NCBI GenBank assembly: GCA_947488755.1
Contig: CANLAD010000001.1
Coordinates: forward strand, 324,247 to 388,246
DNA length: 64,000 nt
Reading direction: 5' to 3'
Source: an uncultured Erythrobacter sp.
GTDB taxonomy: Bacteria; Pseudomonadota; Alphaproteobacteria; Sphingomonadales; Sphingomonadaceae
The translations under genes and the position numbers were made by a program. Shown piece after piece: positions 48,187 through 57,008 of this stretch; position 1 is the stretch's first letter, and every line of letters begins with the position of its first letter. The notes below the pieces were generated by a model. That model worked only from the letters and a program-made list of their open reading frames with translations, was not told where the DNA came from and did not search any database.

Positions 48187-48849
48187 ATGGCGACGCACAA
48201 GGTTAGGATCTGGGACTGGCCGGTGCGGCTGACGCATTGGGGCTTCGCCTTGCTGGTCCCGGCGATGTATCTGACCGCGGAAAATTCGCTGTGGGGCTGG
48301 CATACACGGCTGGGCCATGTGCTGCTCGCGCTTCTAGCGTTCCGGGTCATCTGGGGCTTCGTGGGCACGCGCACAGCGCGCTTCGCGGACTTTGTGAAAG
48401 GGCCGGCGCGGGTGATCGACTACCTGCGCGGGCGGTATGATGCGGACCGCCATATCGGCCACAGCCCGCTTGCCGCGCTATCGGTTCTGGCGCTGCTTGG
48501 GGCGATGGCGGCGCAAGTCGCGATGGGCCTGTTTGCGGGCGATCCCTATGACGGCGCGACCGGGCCGCTGAACCCGCTGGTGGGCGTGGCCACCGCCGAC
48601 CGTCTGACCGATTGGCACGAGACGTTTGTGTACGTCGTGCTAGGCCTCGCGGCGCTGCATATCAGCGCCATCGCCTATTATGCGGCGGTCAAGCGGCGCA
48701 ATCTGGTGACACCAATGGTGACGGGGACGGGCGAGAAGGCCGACAGCGTCGACGGGATTGCAAGGCCCGGCCTGACCGCGTTTGTTGCGCTCGCGGTGGC
48801 GGTCGGCGTGGCGGTCTGGGTCTGGCTCGGCGCGCCTCCGCTGGAGTAA
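48187..48849 (+). CDS. Cytochrome b561 family membrane protein
   Basis: A 220-residue membrane protein of the bacterial di-heme b561/HydC class with four main helices plus a C-terminal one. Heme-ligand histidines fit WPVRLTHWGFALLVP, HTRLGHVLLALLAFRVIWG, LTDWHETFVYVVL and LAALHISAIAYY. The start at 48187 (MATHKVRIWDWPVR) is the family N-terminus. It probably passes electrons from the quinone pool to the cytochrome c' encoded upstream. Confidence 0.92.
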   Translation: MATHKVRIWDWPVRLTHWGFALLVPAMYLTAENSLWGWHTRLGHVLLALLAFRVIWGFVGTRTARFADFVKGPARVIDYLRGRYDADRHIGHSPLAALSVLALLGAMAAQVAMGLFAGDPYDGATGPLNPLVGVATADRLTDWHETFVYVVLGLAALHISAIAYYAAVKRRNLVTPMVTGTGEKADSVDGIARPGLTAFVALAVAVGVAVWVWLGAPPLE

Positions 48850-48851
48850 GG

Positions 48852-49241
48852 CTAGACCAGTCCCAGCTTTTCGAGCTTCGCCGCCAGCTTGCCGGGGAGC
48901 GCGTCGCCGATATCCTCGCCCGGCGCCAGATCGCGCGGTGGTTCGCCCTTGAGGTAGCGCCAGCCCTGATGCGCGCGCTTGGGGCGGGGGTGGACGCGGA
49001 CCAGCACAGGTTCGAGCTCGATATTGCAGCGCCCGTCTGCGGTCTTGGAAAAGCCGGTGATGCGCGAGCGTCCGACCAGCGCGTGATTGAGGATCCAGTA
49101 GAGCGACCCGCCGACCAGCTCCTCATGCCGCTTGGGCAGGTAGCGGGTAGTGAGCCGGATTTCGCTGCGGCCTTCGTACCAGCCCGCCAGGTCATCCCAG
49201 CTTTTCGCGCCGAACGCGATCTTGGTCATGTGGAGCGGCAT
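48852..49241 (-). CDS. DUF1489 family protein
   Basis: A 129-residue protein of the DUF1489 family found in alphaproteobacteria, function unknown. Typical segments are MPLHMTKIAFGAKSWDDLAG, TRYLPKRHEELVGGSLYWIL and the HPRPKRAHQGWRYLKG region. There is no signal peptide or membrane helix. It is convergent with the b561 gene, two bases apart. Confidence 0.87.
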   Translation of the reverse strand: MPLHMTKIAFGAKSWDDLAGWYEGRSEIRLTTRYLPKRHEELVGGSLYWILNHALVGRSRITGFSKTADGRCNIELEPVLVRVHPRPKRAHQGWRYLKGEPPRDLAPGEDIGDALPGKLAAKLEKLGLV

Positions 49242-49264
49242 GGGGAGAAGATAGGTCTATTATG

Positions 49265-49369
49265 CCGTCATTGCGAGCCGAAGGCGAAGCAATCCAGTCC
49301 TGCGCTGGTCGCCGGGGGCGATCGTCGCGACTGGATTGCCGTGTCGGCTGTCGGCTCCTCGCAATGACG
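49265..49369. repeat. Dispersed palindromic repeat, copy 3
   Basis: The same ends as the copy at 25235 (CCGTCATTGCGAGCC against CTCGCAATGACG), with the inner arms AGCAATCCAGTC and GACTGGATTGC. It lies between the DUF1489 start and the mgtE stop, on the downstream side of mgtE. Confidence 0.8.
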
Positions 49370-49376
49370 CGTTGGC

Positions 49377-50846
49377 TCACAATGTCGCCAGCCCGCTCGC
49401 CACGGCCAAGCCGAGAAAGGCGAAAAACCCCATCGAATCGGTGATCATCGTCACGAACACGCTCGACGCCACCGCGGGATCCTGTCCCAGCCGCTCGAAA
49501 ACCACTGGCACCAGCACGCCCGCCAGCCCGGCGACCGCGATGTTGATGACCATCGCTGCCGCGATCACCGCGCCCATCATCGGCGAGAACAGCACCGCCG
49601 CCGCAATGCCGATCAGCACTGCGACCGTTACGCCATTGAGCATCGCAACCCGCATTTCGCGCCACACGATCCGCCAGGTGTTCGCGCGGGTGAGCTGGTT
49701 GGTCGCGATCGCGCGCACCGCCACCGCCATCGTCTGCGTGCCCGCATTCCCGCCGATGCTCGCGACGATCGGCATCAGCACGGCGAGCGCCACCAATTGC
49801 TCGATCGCGCCGCCGAAGAACGCGATGATGGCGCTCGCCACGACAGCTGTACCCAGGTTCGCGATCAGCCAGCGCACGCGGCTGGAATACGCCTCTCGGA
49901 TCGGTTCGTTGATGTCGCCATCGCCCGCACCCGACAGCAGCAGCGCGTCCTCGCCCGCTTCCTCGGAGATGATGTGGACGATATCGTCGACCGTCATCTG
50001 CCCGACCAGCCGCCCGCTTTCATCCACCACCGCAGCCGAGATCAGCGCGTATTTCTGGAACATCAGCGCGACCTCTTCCTGATCCATCGTCACCGGGATC
50101 AGCGTCTGGTCGCGCTTCATCACGTCGGTCAGGCGGATGGTGCGCGGGGTGGTGAGGATCCAGTTGAGCGCACACGCGCCGACCGGACGATGCGCCGCGT
50201 CGATCACGAAGACTTCGTGGAAATCGTGCGCCAGATCGCCCTCGATCCGCAGGTAATCGATAAGGTCGCCGACCGTGAGGTGTTCGGGCACCGCCATGAA
50301 GTGACGGTTCATCAGCCGCCCGGCGGTCTCTTCGGGATAGGACAGGGCGGAATTGACCGCGGCCTGCATTTCCGGTTCGAGCTCGGCGATGATCGCGCGC
50401 TGATCGCTTTCGTCGAGATCCTCGATCAGCTGGACCGCATCGTCGGTTTCGAGCTGTTCGGCGATGGTGGCGACCGCTTCGGGCGGCAGCGCCTCCATCA
50501 TCTCCTCGCGCACGTGATCGTTGAGTTCGGCCACCACCTCGACGCTCATCAGATCGGTGATCGCGGCGGCGAGGACGTCGCGCTGGTCGGTGTCGATCAG
50601 CTCGATCAGATCGGCGATGTCGGCGTGGTGGAGCGGCTCGACCAGTTCGTAGACCGCGCTCTTGTCGCCTGTCGCCAGCGCCTCGCGCACGGACGCGATG
50701 TATTTCGGCTTGAGCCGGTTTTCCTCGTCGTGGCGTTCGTCGTCGATGCGGTCGTCGGGACGCGCTTCTTCCGCGCCCGCGTCGGGACGTTCCTCGACCA
50801 TCAGGTCATCGTCGCCAGGGGGACGGGAAGTGCGTTCATCGGCCAT
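49377..50846 (-). CDS. mgtE: Magnesium transporter MgtE
   Basis: A 489-residue magnesium channel. Its order is an acidic N-terminal helical domain (superhelical repeats such as HHADIADLIELIDTDQRDVL), two CBS domains, a plug helix and five membrane helices with the pore signature IGGNAGTQTMAVAVRAIAT. In known MgtE the cytosolic domain closes the pore when magnesium is high. The start is taken as the ATG at 50846; a GTG at 50867 is possible. No magnesium riboswitch is visible in the 114-base gap before the divergent isomerase gene. Confidence 0.95.
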   Translation of the reverse strand: MADERTSRPPGDDDLMVEERPDAGAEEARPDDRIDDERHDEENRLKPKYIASVREALATGDKSAVYELVEPLHHADIADLIELIDTDQRDVLAAAITDLMSVEVVAELNDHVREEMMEALPPEAVATIAEQLETDDAVQLIEDLDESDQRAIIAELEPEMQAAVNSALSYPEETAGRLMNRHFMAVPEHLTVGDLIDYLRIEGDLAHDFHEVFVIDAAHRPVGACALNWILTTPRTIRLTDVMKRDQTLIPVTMDQEEVALMFQKYALISAAVVDESGRLVGQMTVDDIVHIISEEAGEDALLLSGAGDGDINEPIREAYSSRVRWLIANLGTAVVASAIIAFFGGAIEQLVALAVLMPIVASIGGNAGTQTMAVAVRAIATNQLTRANTWRIVWREMRVAMLNGVTVAVLIGIAAAVLFSPMMGAVIAAAMVINIAVAGLAGVLVPVVFERLGQDPAVASSVFVTMITDSMGFFAFLGLAVASGLATL

Positions 50847-50960
50847 CGCGGCGGGTTTACGCGGCACTGCACCAAAAGCAAGCGGGTGACAGGCCCCCGG
50901 GTGACAGATGTGCGCAAAGCCGTTAGGTCCGCCCGCGAACCGAAATCAGGAGATATGACA

Positions 50961-51425
50961 ATGGCCGACCAGACCCTCACTCTCACGCTCGACACCGGCG
51001 ATGGCGAGTCCAAGGACGTGACGATCAAGCTGCGCCCAGACCTCGCGCCCGGCCATGTCGAGCGCATCACCGAGCTGGCGAAGGAAGGCTTTTACGATGG
51101 GGTCGTGTTCCACCGGGTGATCCCCGGCTTCATGGCGCAGGGCGGCGATCCGACCGGCACCGGTATGGGCGGCAGCGACCGCGAGGATCTGAAGGCGGAG
51201 TTCAATTCCGAACCGCACACGCGCGGCACCTGCTCGATGGCCCGCACGCAAGTCCCCGACAGCGCGAACAGCCAGTTCTTCATCTGCTTCGACGATGCGG
51301 AGTTTCTGGACGGGCAGTACACCGTCTGGGGCCAGGTGACCGAGGGCATGGACCACGTCGACGCATTGCCCAAAGGCGAGCCACCGCAGAATCCGGGCAA
51401 GATCGTGAAAGCTACGGTGGGGTGA
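50961..51425 (+). CDS. Cyclophilin-type peptidyl-prolyl isomerase
   Basis: A 154-residue cyclophilin, cytoplasmic (no signal peptide). The active-site motifs are VVFHRVIPGFMAQGGDPTGT, SMARTQVPDSANSQFFI and FLDGQYTVWGQV. It speeds proline isomerisation during folding. CAGGAGA lies eight bases before the ATG at 50961, which decides it over the ATG at 50955. Its stop overlaps the start of the following small lipoprotein gene. Confidence 0.95.
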   Translation: MADQTLTLTLDTGDGESKDVTIKLRPDLAPGHVERITELAKEGFYDGVVFHRVIPGFMAQGGDPTGTGMGGSDREDLKAEFNSEPHTRGTCSMARTQVPDSANSQFFICFDDAEFLDGQYTVWGQVTEGMDHVDALPKGEPPQNPGKIVKATVG

Positions 51426-51748
51426 TGAAGCGGGTCGGGCTTGCCGTCTTTGCTGCGACCGGCCTTTCGGCGTGCCAGCTTGATTTCTATCGACCGCCCG
51501 TGATCTGGGAAGGAAAGACGCAGCAGAGCGAGGATCGCGTTGTGTCCTGTCTTAAACGGAGCGAAAGCGTCTCGATCAGCGAGGCTCCGATTGGGATTCC
51601 CCGCAGCGGCTCATGGGATGGCCAGTCCCGGACCTATCGCCTTTCCAATCACAAGCTACTGTCATTTCATGGAGAGTCGCGAGTTGGTCTCCACGCGCGA
51701 CCTCCACTATCGCCAGAGTTACGAGCGTCGCTGGTCCGTTGTCTATAA
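51425..51748 (+). CDS. Small lipoprotein of unknown function
   Basis: A 107-residue protein with a clear lipobox, TGLSACQLDF. The rest is polar with one further cysteine pair (VVSCLKRSE and LVRCL). The ATG at 51425 overlaps the isomerase TGA by one base. No family is recognised. Its last 40 residues are weakly structured. Confidence 0.6.
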   Translation: MKRVGLAVFAATGLSACQLDFYRPPVIWEGKTQQSEDRVVSCLKRSESVSISEAPIGIPRSGSWDGQSRTYRLSNHKLLSFHGESRVGLHARPPLSPELRASLVRCL

Positions 51749-51835
51749 TACGGCTTGGACGGCTTTGTGAGATCTCGCAATCGCAAGGCATTCGCACCAA
51801 GACCTGCAAATGATTATCAGTTTTAAGTAGCTGTT

Positions 51836-51857
51836 TTTCTTCACTTTTTTGAAGAAA
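51836..51857. other. AT-rich perfect inverted repeat
   Basis: TTTCTTCA and TGAAGAAA are perfect inverted arms around a six-base loop. This lies in the 204-base gap 51749-51952, about 95 bases before the small four-cysteine gene. It has no T-run after it, so it may be an operator or an mRNA hairpin rather than a terminator. Confidence 0.4.
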
Positions 51858-51952
51858 TCTCGGAACCGCCCGCGTAGCTCCTCGTTGATAGGTCGAATAC
51901 CGCGTCGAAAGGCGTGCCGTCGAATTGATATGTCGAACCCAAGGAGACTCCC

Positions 51953-52117
51953 ATGCAGTGCTCGAAATGCAAGTTTTTCAATAACTCACAAAGCGAATGT
52001 CGTCGTTACGCTCCGTCGCCCGCGGAAGGTGACAAGCAGGCGCATTGGCCGAACGTCGCCGCCGAAGACTGGTGCGGCGAATTCGTCGCGGCGGGTGGTG
52101 AGCGCGTCGCCGCGTAA
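51953..52117 (+). CDS. 54-residue four-cysteine protein
   Basis: A very short gene with a strong AAGGAG site eight bases before its ATG. The protein starts MQCSKCKFFNN and carries C3, C6, C16 and C41 with the pattern CxxCxFF, CRRYAPSP, HWPNV and DWCGEF. I have seen this arrangement in small uncharacterised bacterial and phage proteins. Four cysteines suggest a zinc or iron-sulfur site. A strong terminator 23 bases downstream shows that it ends a transcript of its own. Confidence 0.75.
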   Translation: MQCSKCKFFNNSQSECRRYAPSPAEGDKQAHWPNVAAEDWCGEFVAAGGERVAA

Positions 52118-52140
52118 CTCTTCGCAACCACGCAAATTCG

Positions 52141-52177
52141 AAAAGGGGCGCGCCGTGCATCGGTGGGCCCCTTTTTT
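52141..52177 (+). terminator. Rho-independent terminator
   Basis: A nine-base stem AAAAGGGGC / GCCCCTTTT, a 17-base loop that may pair internally, and a tail of T residues. It ends the transcript of the 54-residue protein. Confidence 0.8.
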
Positions 52178-52253
52178 GCATCTGCTATCCCTAGCGTCGG
52201 CCTTGACATATCCGTTTCTGCGTCTCATTCTCAATAGCAAGGAGAATGAGTGG

Positions 52254-52628
52254 ATGATCGATCAGTTTCGCGCAGTCTGGAACGGCCAGTGTCAGAAGTG
52301 CCAGAACCCCGAGCAGGATAACGACGCCGATAGCGCAGGCTTCCCGCCGCGCAGCCAGGGCCGCGTTGCACGCTGGGCGCTTGAACGCGCTGCCGCCATC
52401 CTTCAGGTCTCGGGCCGCACGCAGCTTCGTATCGCTGAAAACAGCTCGACCTCGCTCACCCCGCACGAACGCAGCCTCGATCTCATTGCTCGCTCGCTGG
52501 CCGAAGGGGACCGCGACACCGCGCAGGCGCACGCGCAATGGCTGGTGAAGCCTGAGGCCATCCGGCCCTTCCTGCGCGCGCTGGAGCCGGTAACACACGG
52601 CCCGGCGCGGCTGGTGCGCGCGGCTTAG
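52254..52628 (+). CDS. Protein of unknown function, 124 residues
   Basis: A soluble protein beginning MIDQFRAVWNGQCQKCQNPE, with a CxxC pair near the N-terminus and a helical C-terminal half (HERSLDLIARSLAEGDRDTA). AAGGAGA lies nine bases before the ATG. No family is recognised. It lies upstream of miaB on the same strand, 53 bases away. Confidence 0.6.
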   Translation: MIDQFRAVWNGQCQKCQNPEQDNDADSAGFPPRSQGRVARWALERAAAILQVSGRTQLRIAENSSTSLTPHERSLDLIARSLAEGDRDTAQAHAQWLVKPEAIRPFLRALEPVTHGPARLVRAA

Positions 52629-52681
52629 AATCTGGCATAGCGATTGAACCGCGCGCCGCTTCTCGCTAAGCCGCGCGCCTC

Positions 52682-54037
52682 ATGAAACCGCAAACACCTC
52701 CCAAGACCTATCGGGTCAAGAGCTTCGGCTGTCAGATGAACGTCTACGATGGCGAGCGCATGGCCGAACTGCTGGGCGAGCGCGGCATCGAGCCCGCGCC
52801 CGAGGGCGAAGAGGCAGACCTCGTCGTCCTCAACACCTGCCACATTCGCGAGAAGGCGGCGGAGAAGGTCTATTCCGACATCGGCCGCCTGACCAAGGCT
52901 GGCCGGGCTGCGGGCAAAGAGCCGATGATCGCGGTCGCAGGCTGCGTTGCGCAGGCCGAGGGTGAGGAGATCATGGCCCGAGCCCCCGCCGTCAGCATGG
53001 TGGTCGGCCCCCAAGCCTATCACCGCCTGCCTGAAATGCTCGGCAAGGCGACCAGAGGCGAGCGCGCGACCGATACCGACATGCCGGCAATCGCGAAGTT
53101 CGACGCGCTTCCTTCGAGAGACAAGGCACGCAAGAAGCGCTTTCCTACCGCGTTCCTCACGGTGCAGGAGGGCTGCGACAAGTTCTGCACCTATTGCGTG
53201 GTGCCTTATACGCGGGGCGCGGAAATCTCCCGGCCCTTCGCCGATCTGGTGGACGAGGCGCATCGGCTGGTCGATGCCGGTGTGCGGGAAATCACGCTGC
53301 TGGGGCAGAACGTCAATGCGTGGTCGGGCGAGAACGCGAAAGGTCACACAATCGGGCTCGACGGGCTGATAAGGGCGCTTGCCAAACTCCCGGATTTGCA
53401 GCGAATTCGCTACACGACCAGCCATCCCAATGATTTCACCAACGGCCTGGTTGCGTGTCATGCTGAGGTCGACAAGCTGATGCCGTACCTGCACCTGCCG
53501 GTACAGAGCGGGTCTGACCGGGTGCTGAAGGCGATGAACCGGCAGCACACGGCGGATCAATATCTGCGCCTGCTCGAACAGATGCGCGCCGCGCGCCCCG
53601 ATATCGCTCTGAGCGGTGATTTCATCGTCGGCTTCCCCGGCGAGACCGAGGCGGAGTTCGACGCGACGCTGAGCCTGGTGGACGAAGTTGGCTATGCGCA
53701 GGCCTACAGCTTCAAATATTCGCCGCGCCCCGGAACGCCTGCCGCGACGATGGGCGACCAGCTGCCAGGAGAGGTGATGAACGAGCGGCTGCAACGCCTG
53801 CAAGCGAGCATCAACCGCGATCAGCTTGCCTTCAATCAGGCAAGTGTGGGGCGGACCTGCGATGTGCTGGTAGAGCGGCGCGGAAAGCATGAAGGCCAGT
53901 GGCTCGGCAAATCGCCGTGGCTGCAAAGCGTGTGGTTCGAGGGTGCTGCCGAGATCGGCGACATGGCCCAAGTGACGCTCGCCGAAGCTGGGCCGAATTC
54001 GATGCGCGGCGAGGTCCGGGAGCGCGCGCCCGCCTGA
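52682..54037 (+). CDS. miaB: tRNA-2-methylthio-N6-dimethylallyladenosine synthase MiaB
   Basis: A 451-residue radical-SAM methylthiotransferase acting on A37 of tRNAs that read UNN codons. The N-terminal domain has three Cys for one 4Fe-4S cluster ([22 protein letters not shown]). The radical SAM motif is [13 protein letters not shown] domain ends the protein. It starts the conserved miaB-phoH-ybeY-corC order on the plus strand, but here after phoH the order is broken by a minus-strand block. Confidence 0.97.
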   Translation: MKPQTPPKTYRVKSFGCQMNVYDGERMAELLGERGIEPAPEGEEADLVVLNTCHIREKAAEKVYSDIGRLTKAGRAAGKEPMIAVAGCVAQAEGEEIMARAPAVSMVVGPQAYHRLPEMLGKATRGERATDTDMPAIAKFDALPSRDKARKKRFPTAFLTVQEGCDKFCTYCVVPYTRGAEISRPFADLVDEAHRLVDAGVREITLLGQNVNAWSGENAKGHTIGLDGLIRALAKLPDLQRIRYTTSHPNDFTNGLVACHAEVDKLMPYLHLPVQSGSDRVLKAMNRQHTADQYLRLLEQMRAARPDIALSGDFIVGFPGETEAEFDATLSLVDEVGYAQAYSFKYSPRPGTPAATMGDQLPGEVMNERLQRLQASINRDQLAFNQASVGRTCDVLVERRGKHEGQWLGKSPWLQSVWFEGAAEIGDMAQVTLAEAGPNSMRGEVRERAPA

Positions 54038-54166
54038 GGCTCTCGCCGACGGCTGGCAGATGACGGTCGGATGACTTTCCACTGTCCAGTGGACCGCGCT
54101 TGCTTGCTTTGCGCGGCGGGCAGCCTACCTTCGTAGATGCCAAGCACAGGAGTCCCCGCACCGCCT

Positions 54167-55198
54167 ATGGGCCGCAGACCGACACGCAAAGCCGATCCGG
54201 TAATCTCACCCGATCCCGTCCGTCCCTCCGGCGTCCGCCGCGCTCAGGCCGAGGTAAGGTTCGACAACCAGTCTCTGCTCGGCCCGCTGTTCGGCCAGTT
54301 CGATGCGAACCTCGTCCAGCTAGAAAACCGGCTTGGCGTGTTCATTCATGCGCGGGGCGATCAGATCATGATCGAAGGGCCCGAAGAAGCGGTGGCCCGC
54401 GCGAGAGACGTGCTTCAGACGATGTATGACCGGCTGGCGATGGGGCAGGATCTCGATGCGGGTGCGATCGAGTCGCTGATCGTCATGTCGAACGAGCCGA
54501 CGCTGGAAGGGATCGTATCGAGCGAGAAGGACGCACCGCCGATCATGATCCGCACGCGGCGCAAGACGATCGTGCCGCGCTCCGCCACGCAGATCACGTA
54601 CATGCGCAGCCTCGCGCGCGACGACATCGTCTTCGCATTGGGGCCAGCGGGCACGGGCAAGACCTATCTTGCGGTGGCGCAGGCGGTCAGCCAGCTGGTC
54701 GCGGGCACGGTGCAGCGGCTGATCCTCTCGCGCCCGGCGGTGGAGGCGGGGGAAAAGCTCGGCTTCCTGCCCGGCGACATGAAGGACAAGGTCGATCCGT
54801 ATCTGCGCCCGCTTTACGATGCGCTCTACGATTGCATGCCACCCGAACAGGTCGAGCGGCGCATCGCCTCGGGCGAGATCGAGATCGCGCCGATCGCCTT
54901 CATGCGCGGGCGCACGCTCGCCGATGCGTTCGTGATCCTGGATGAAGCGCAGAACACCACGCGCGAGCAGATGAAGATGTTCCTCACCCGCTTTGGCCAG
55001 AACAGCCGGATGGTGGTGTGCGGCGATCCGCGCCAGGTCGATATTCCCGGCGGCGACCGGATGAGCGGGCTGGCCGATGCTGTCGACAAGCTCGAGGGCG
55101 TGGACGGCTTCGGCACGATCCGCTTCACCGCCGCAGATGTCGTGCGTCATCCGATCGTGGGCCGGATCGTGGAAGCCTATGAAGGCCCGACGCAGTAA
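54167..55198 (+). CDS. phoH: PhoH-like ATPase
   Basis: A 343-residue P-loop protein of the PhoH/YbeZ group, linked to RNA metabolism with YbeY. Walker A is ALGPAGTGKTYLAVAQAVS and Walker B is AFVILDEAQNTTREQMKMFL. An N-terminal KH-like region precedes it (FGQFDANLVQLENRLGVFIH). The start is taken as 54167 (MGRRPTRKADPV) with AGGAG upstream; an ATG at 54137 is also in frame. Confidence 0.95.
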   Translation: MGRRPTRKADPVISPDPVRPSGVRRAQAEVRFDNQSLLGPLFGQFDANLVQLENRLGVFIHARGDQIMIEGPEEAVARARDVLQTMYDRLAMGQDLDAGAIESLIVMSNEPTLEGIVSSEKDAPPIMIRTRRKTIVPRSATQITYMRSLARDDIVFALGPAGTGKTYLAVAQAVSQLVAGTVQRLILSRPAVEAGEKLGFLPGDMKDKVDPYLRPLYDALYDCMPPEQVERRIASGEIEIAPIAFMRGRTLADAFVILDEAQNTTREQMKMFLTRFGQNSRMVVCGDPRQVDIPGGDRMSGLADAVDKLEGVDGFGTIRFTAADVVRHPIVGRIVEAYEGPTQ

Positions 55199-55224
55199 CA
55201 GCCCCTTGGAGCGTGCTCACTAGC

Positions 55225-55734
55225 TTAGAGGCTTAGACGGTCGACAATCTCGTTCTCGTGCTGCGGACTGTTCGGCGCATTGGTCGTCCATACTTCGCTC
55301 AGATAGGCTTCGATCCGGCGCAGCCCATCTGGCGTCAGTCGCAGGGATTTCACGCGCTGGCCGAACGCATTGGTCTGCCGGGTCAGGCCCTCATCGCACA
55401 GCGCCGCGATCCAGCGCATCGAAGTCGTGGGCGCCGATCCCGATGCCGTGCACGCATCGGTGACCGATACCCGTCGATTGCGGGTCTGCTGGACATATAG
55501 ATAAAGCAGGATGTTCCACGCCGCCTCGCCGAAAAGATCGGGCGCAAAATGACGCTCGCGCGCACGCCGCGAGGTGTACATTGCCAGAGCGATGGCGGGA
55601 AGGTCGGGCGGTGTTTCTTCGGACACCGGGAAGGCGAACATGGCCAAGGGATCGCGCACAGGGTCCGCGGCGGTGCCACCGAGCAATTGCTTCGCGATCG
55701 AAATAATCATCCTGAGGCCGGTCTCGCGGCTCAT
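55225..55734 (-). CDS. Winged-helix (MarR-like) DNA-binding protein
   Basis: A 169-residue protein. The C-terminal half has a winged-helix pattern: FGEAAWNILLYLYVQQTRNR, then VSVTDACTASGSAPTTSMRW as the HTH, then NAFGQRVKSLRLTPDGLRRI as the wing and last helix. The N-terminal part (MIISIAKQLLGG) is unassigned. It starts five bases after the RadC-like stop and is convergent with phoH. Target genes are unknown; the same operon is a fair guess. Confidence 0.75.
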   Translation of the reverse strand: MSRETGLRMIISIAKQLLGGTAADPVRDPLAMFAFPVSEETPPDLPAIALAMYTSRRARERHFAPDLFGEAAWNILLYLYVQQTRNRRVSVTDACTASGSAPTTSMRWIAALCDEGLTRQTNAFGQRVKSLRLTPDGLRRIEAYLSEVWTTNAPNSPQHENEIVDRLSL

Positions 55735-55739
55735 TCCAC

Positions 55740-56144
55740 TCAAATCCACGACATAACCCCGCTCTTCATGCTGTAGACCTGCGGCTGGGCGAAGATCAGG
55801 TGATCGATCAGTTCGATATCGAGCGCGGCGGCGACATGGGCGAGCTTGCGGGTGGAGGCGACGTCGCTGCGACTGGGCTCGGGCTGGCCCGACGGATGAT
55901 TGTGCGCGACCAGCAGGCGTGAGGCGCCGCAGGCCAGCGCGCGCTCGGCAATCGAACGCACGCGCAGTTCGACAAAGCAATCGTTTCCGGTGGCAAGCAC
56001 CTCGCTGTGCAAAACGCGCCTGCCCGTCAGCATCGTCATCGCGAAACGCTCGACACCATCGGCCGGAAGCAGCCGGTCAAGCAGCCCGATCAGATGGGGC
56101 GCCGATCCACTTTCACCGGGATGTTCGCCGATGAGCGGCGCCAT
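55740..56144 (-). CDS. Minimal RadC-like JAB/JAMM domain protein
   Basis: A 134-residue protein that is almost only the RadC JAB domain. The metal motif HNHPSG with downstream S and D is present in LLVAHNHPSGQPEPSRSDVA. The helix-hairpin-helix region that precedes this domain in normal RadC is missing. RadC function is unsettled; JAMM proteins can be metallopeptidases. Its 5' end overlaps the membrane-protein gene by 55 bases, and the next gene follows five bases after its stop, so expression is tightly coupled. Confidence 0.8.
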   Translation of the reverse strand: MAPLIGEHPGESGSAPHLIGLLDRLLPADGVERFAMTMLTGRRVLHSEVLATGNDCFVELRVRSIAERALACGASRLLVAHNHPSGQPEPSRSDVASTRKLAHVAAALDIELIDHLIFAQPQVYSMKSGVMSWI

Positions 56145-56596
56145 GAAGGGTAGGGCCCCAGTCGCTGCACCCGGCGGTGGTGCAGCCAAGTGCCGACTGC
56201 CAGCGTGGCTATCAGCAAATAGGAGGGGGCGATCGAGAGGATCGCGTAGGCCAGCGGTGCCGACGTCGCCACCCAGGCGGCGAAATGGATCAGCACGACG
56301 AGACCTTGCAACATGGTAAGACAAAGCGGGTAAATCCTGTTGGCGTTCAGCGCGATGCCGAGCAGCGAAACAAAGGCGACAGTGTCGAGGACCAGCGCGC
56401 CAGTCTCGACACTCGCAAAGTCGGGCGCTCCGTAAAGGATGGCCTGAAAGCCAAGGTTGGCCAGCCACAAAACCCCGAGGAGGACAGCCGCACTGGCGCG
56501 TTCAGGACTCGCACCCCAGCGCCAGGCGGCAAAGGCGGTGGCAAAGAGCAGGATGCTTTGGGCATAGCTCTTGTAGTCAAGGAACAGGTCGAACAT
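56090..56596 (-). CDS. Membrane protein of unknown function
   Basis: A 168-residue protein with about five hydrophobic helices (SYAQSILLFATAFAAWRW, AAVLLGVLWLANLGFQAILY, TVAFVSLLGIALNAN and others) and a basic tail. No family is recognised. Its 3' end overlaps the RadC-like gene by 55 bases. A 34-base gap separates it from the preceding gene. Confidence 0.65.
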   Translation of the reverse strand: MFDLFLDYKSYAQSILLFATAFAAWRWGASPERASAAVLLGVLWLANLGFQAILYGAPDFASVETGALVLDTVAFVSLLGIALNANRIYPLCLTMLQGLVVLIHFAAWVATSAPLAYAILSIAPSYLLIATLAVGTWLHHRRVQRLGPYPSWRRSSANIPVKVDRRPI

Positions 56597-56630
56597 CGAC
56601 CTGCACCATCACCTCACCGCCACGCCAAAA

Positions 56631-57008
56631 TCAAGCGTCGGCTGGAACCGTGTCTTCCGGTGCGCGCATTTCCGGGGCGGAATCGTCGAGCGCGGAGTTC
56701 GGTGTCGTACCGGGCGTGTCCATAACACCCGTTTCCACGCCGACCTTGCTCAGTTCGTCATGCACGCGGAACAGATCGTTGCAGGCGTCGACCATCGACT
56801 GCTGGGCGCTCACGAGACGGATCATCGCCTTTTGACCAATATGCGGAGCGACATCGGGATTGGCGCGGGCGGCGAGCAGGCGTTTGCCCAGCTCGAAAGC
56901 GTTGACCATCAATTCGTCGCCCAGCGATTCGGTGTGGCGCAGCTGCGTGCGGATCGCCTGCGCGTCCTTGATCATGCGGCGTTTGGCGGCGGTGTTCGTA
57001 TCGCTCAT
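56631..57008 (-). CDS. Small helical protein of unknown function
   Basis: A 125-residue protein. The first 90 residues look helical (AKRRMIKDAQAIRTQLRHTE, SAQQSMVDACNDLFRVHDEL), and the last 35 are acidic and proline-rich. No family is recognised. Its ribosome-binding site AAGAGG lies in the loop of the hairpin at 57009-57031, directly before the ATG. It follows the LuxR-type gene by 28 bases. Confidence 0.65.
   Translation of the reverse strand: MSDTNTAAKRRMIKDAQAIRTQLRHTESLGDELMVNAFELGKRLLAARANPDVAPHIGQKAMIRLVSAQQSMVDACNDLFRVHDELSKVGVETGVMDTPGTTPNSALDDSAPEMRAPEDTVPADA

Noticed and set aside
49797..50960. Plus-strand extension upstream of the cyclophilin start, opposite mgtE
   Set aside because: mgtE is clearly coding on the minus strand, and the isomerase has its own ribosome-binding site and family N-terminus at 50961.
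50847..50960. Magnesium riboswitch before mgtE
   Set aside because: The 114-base divergent gap shows no long conserved stem array and is too short for an M-box with a promoter.
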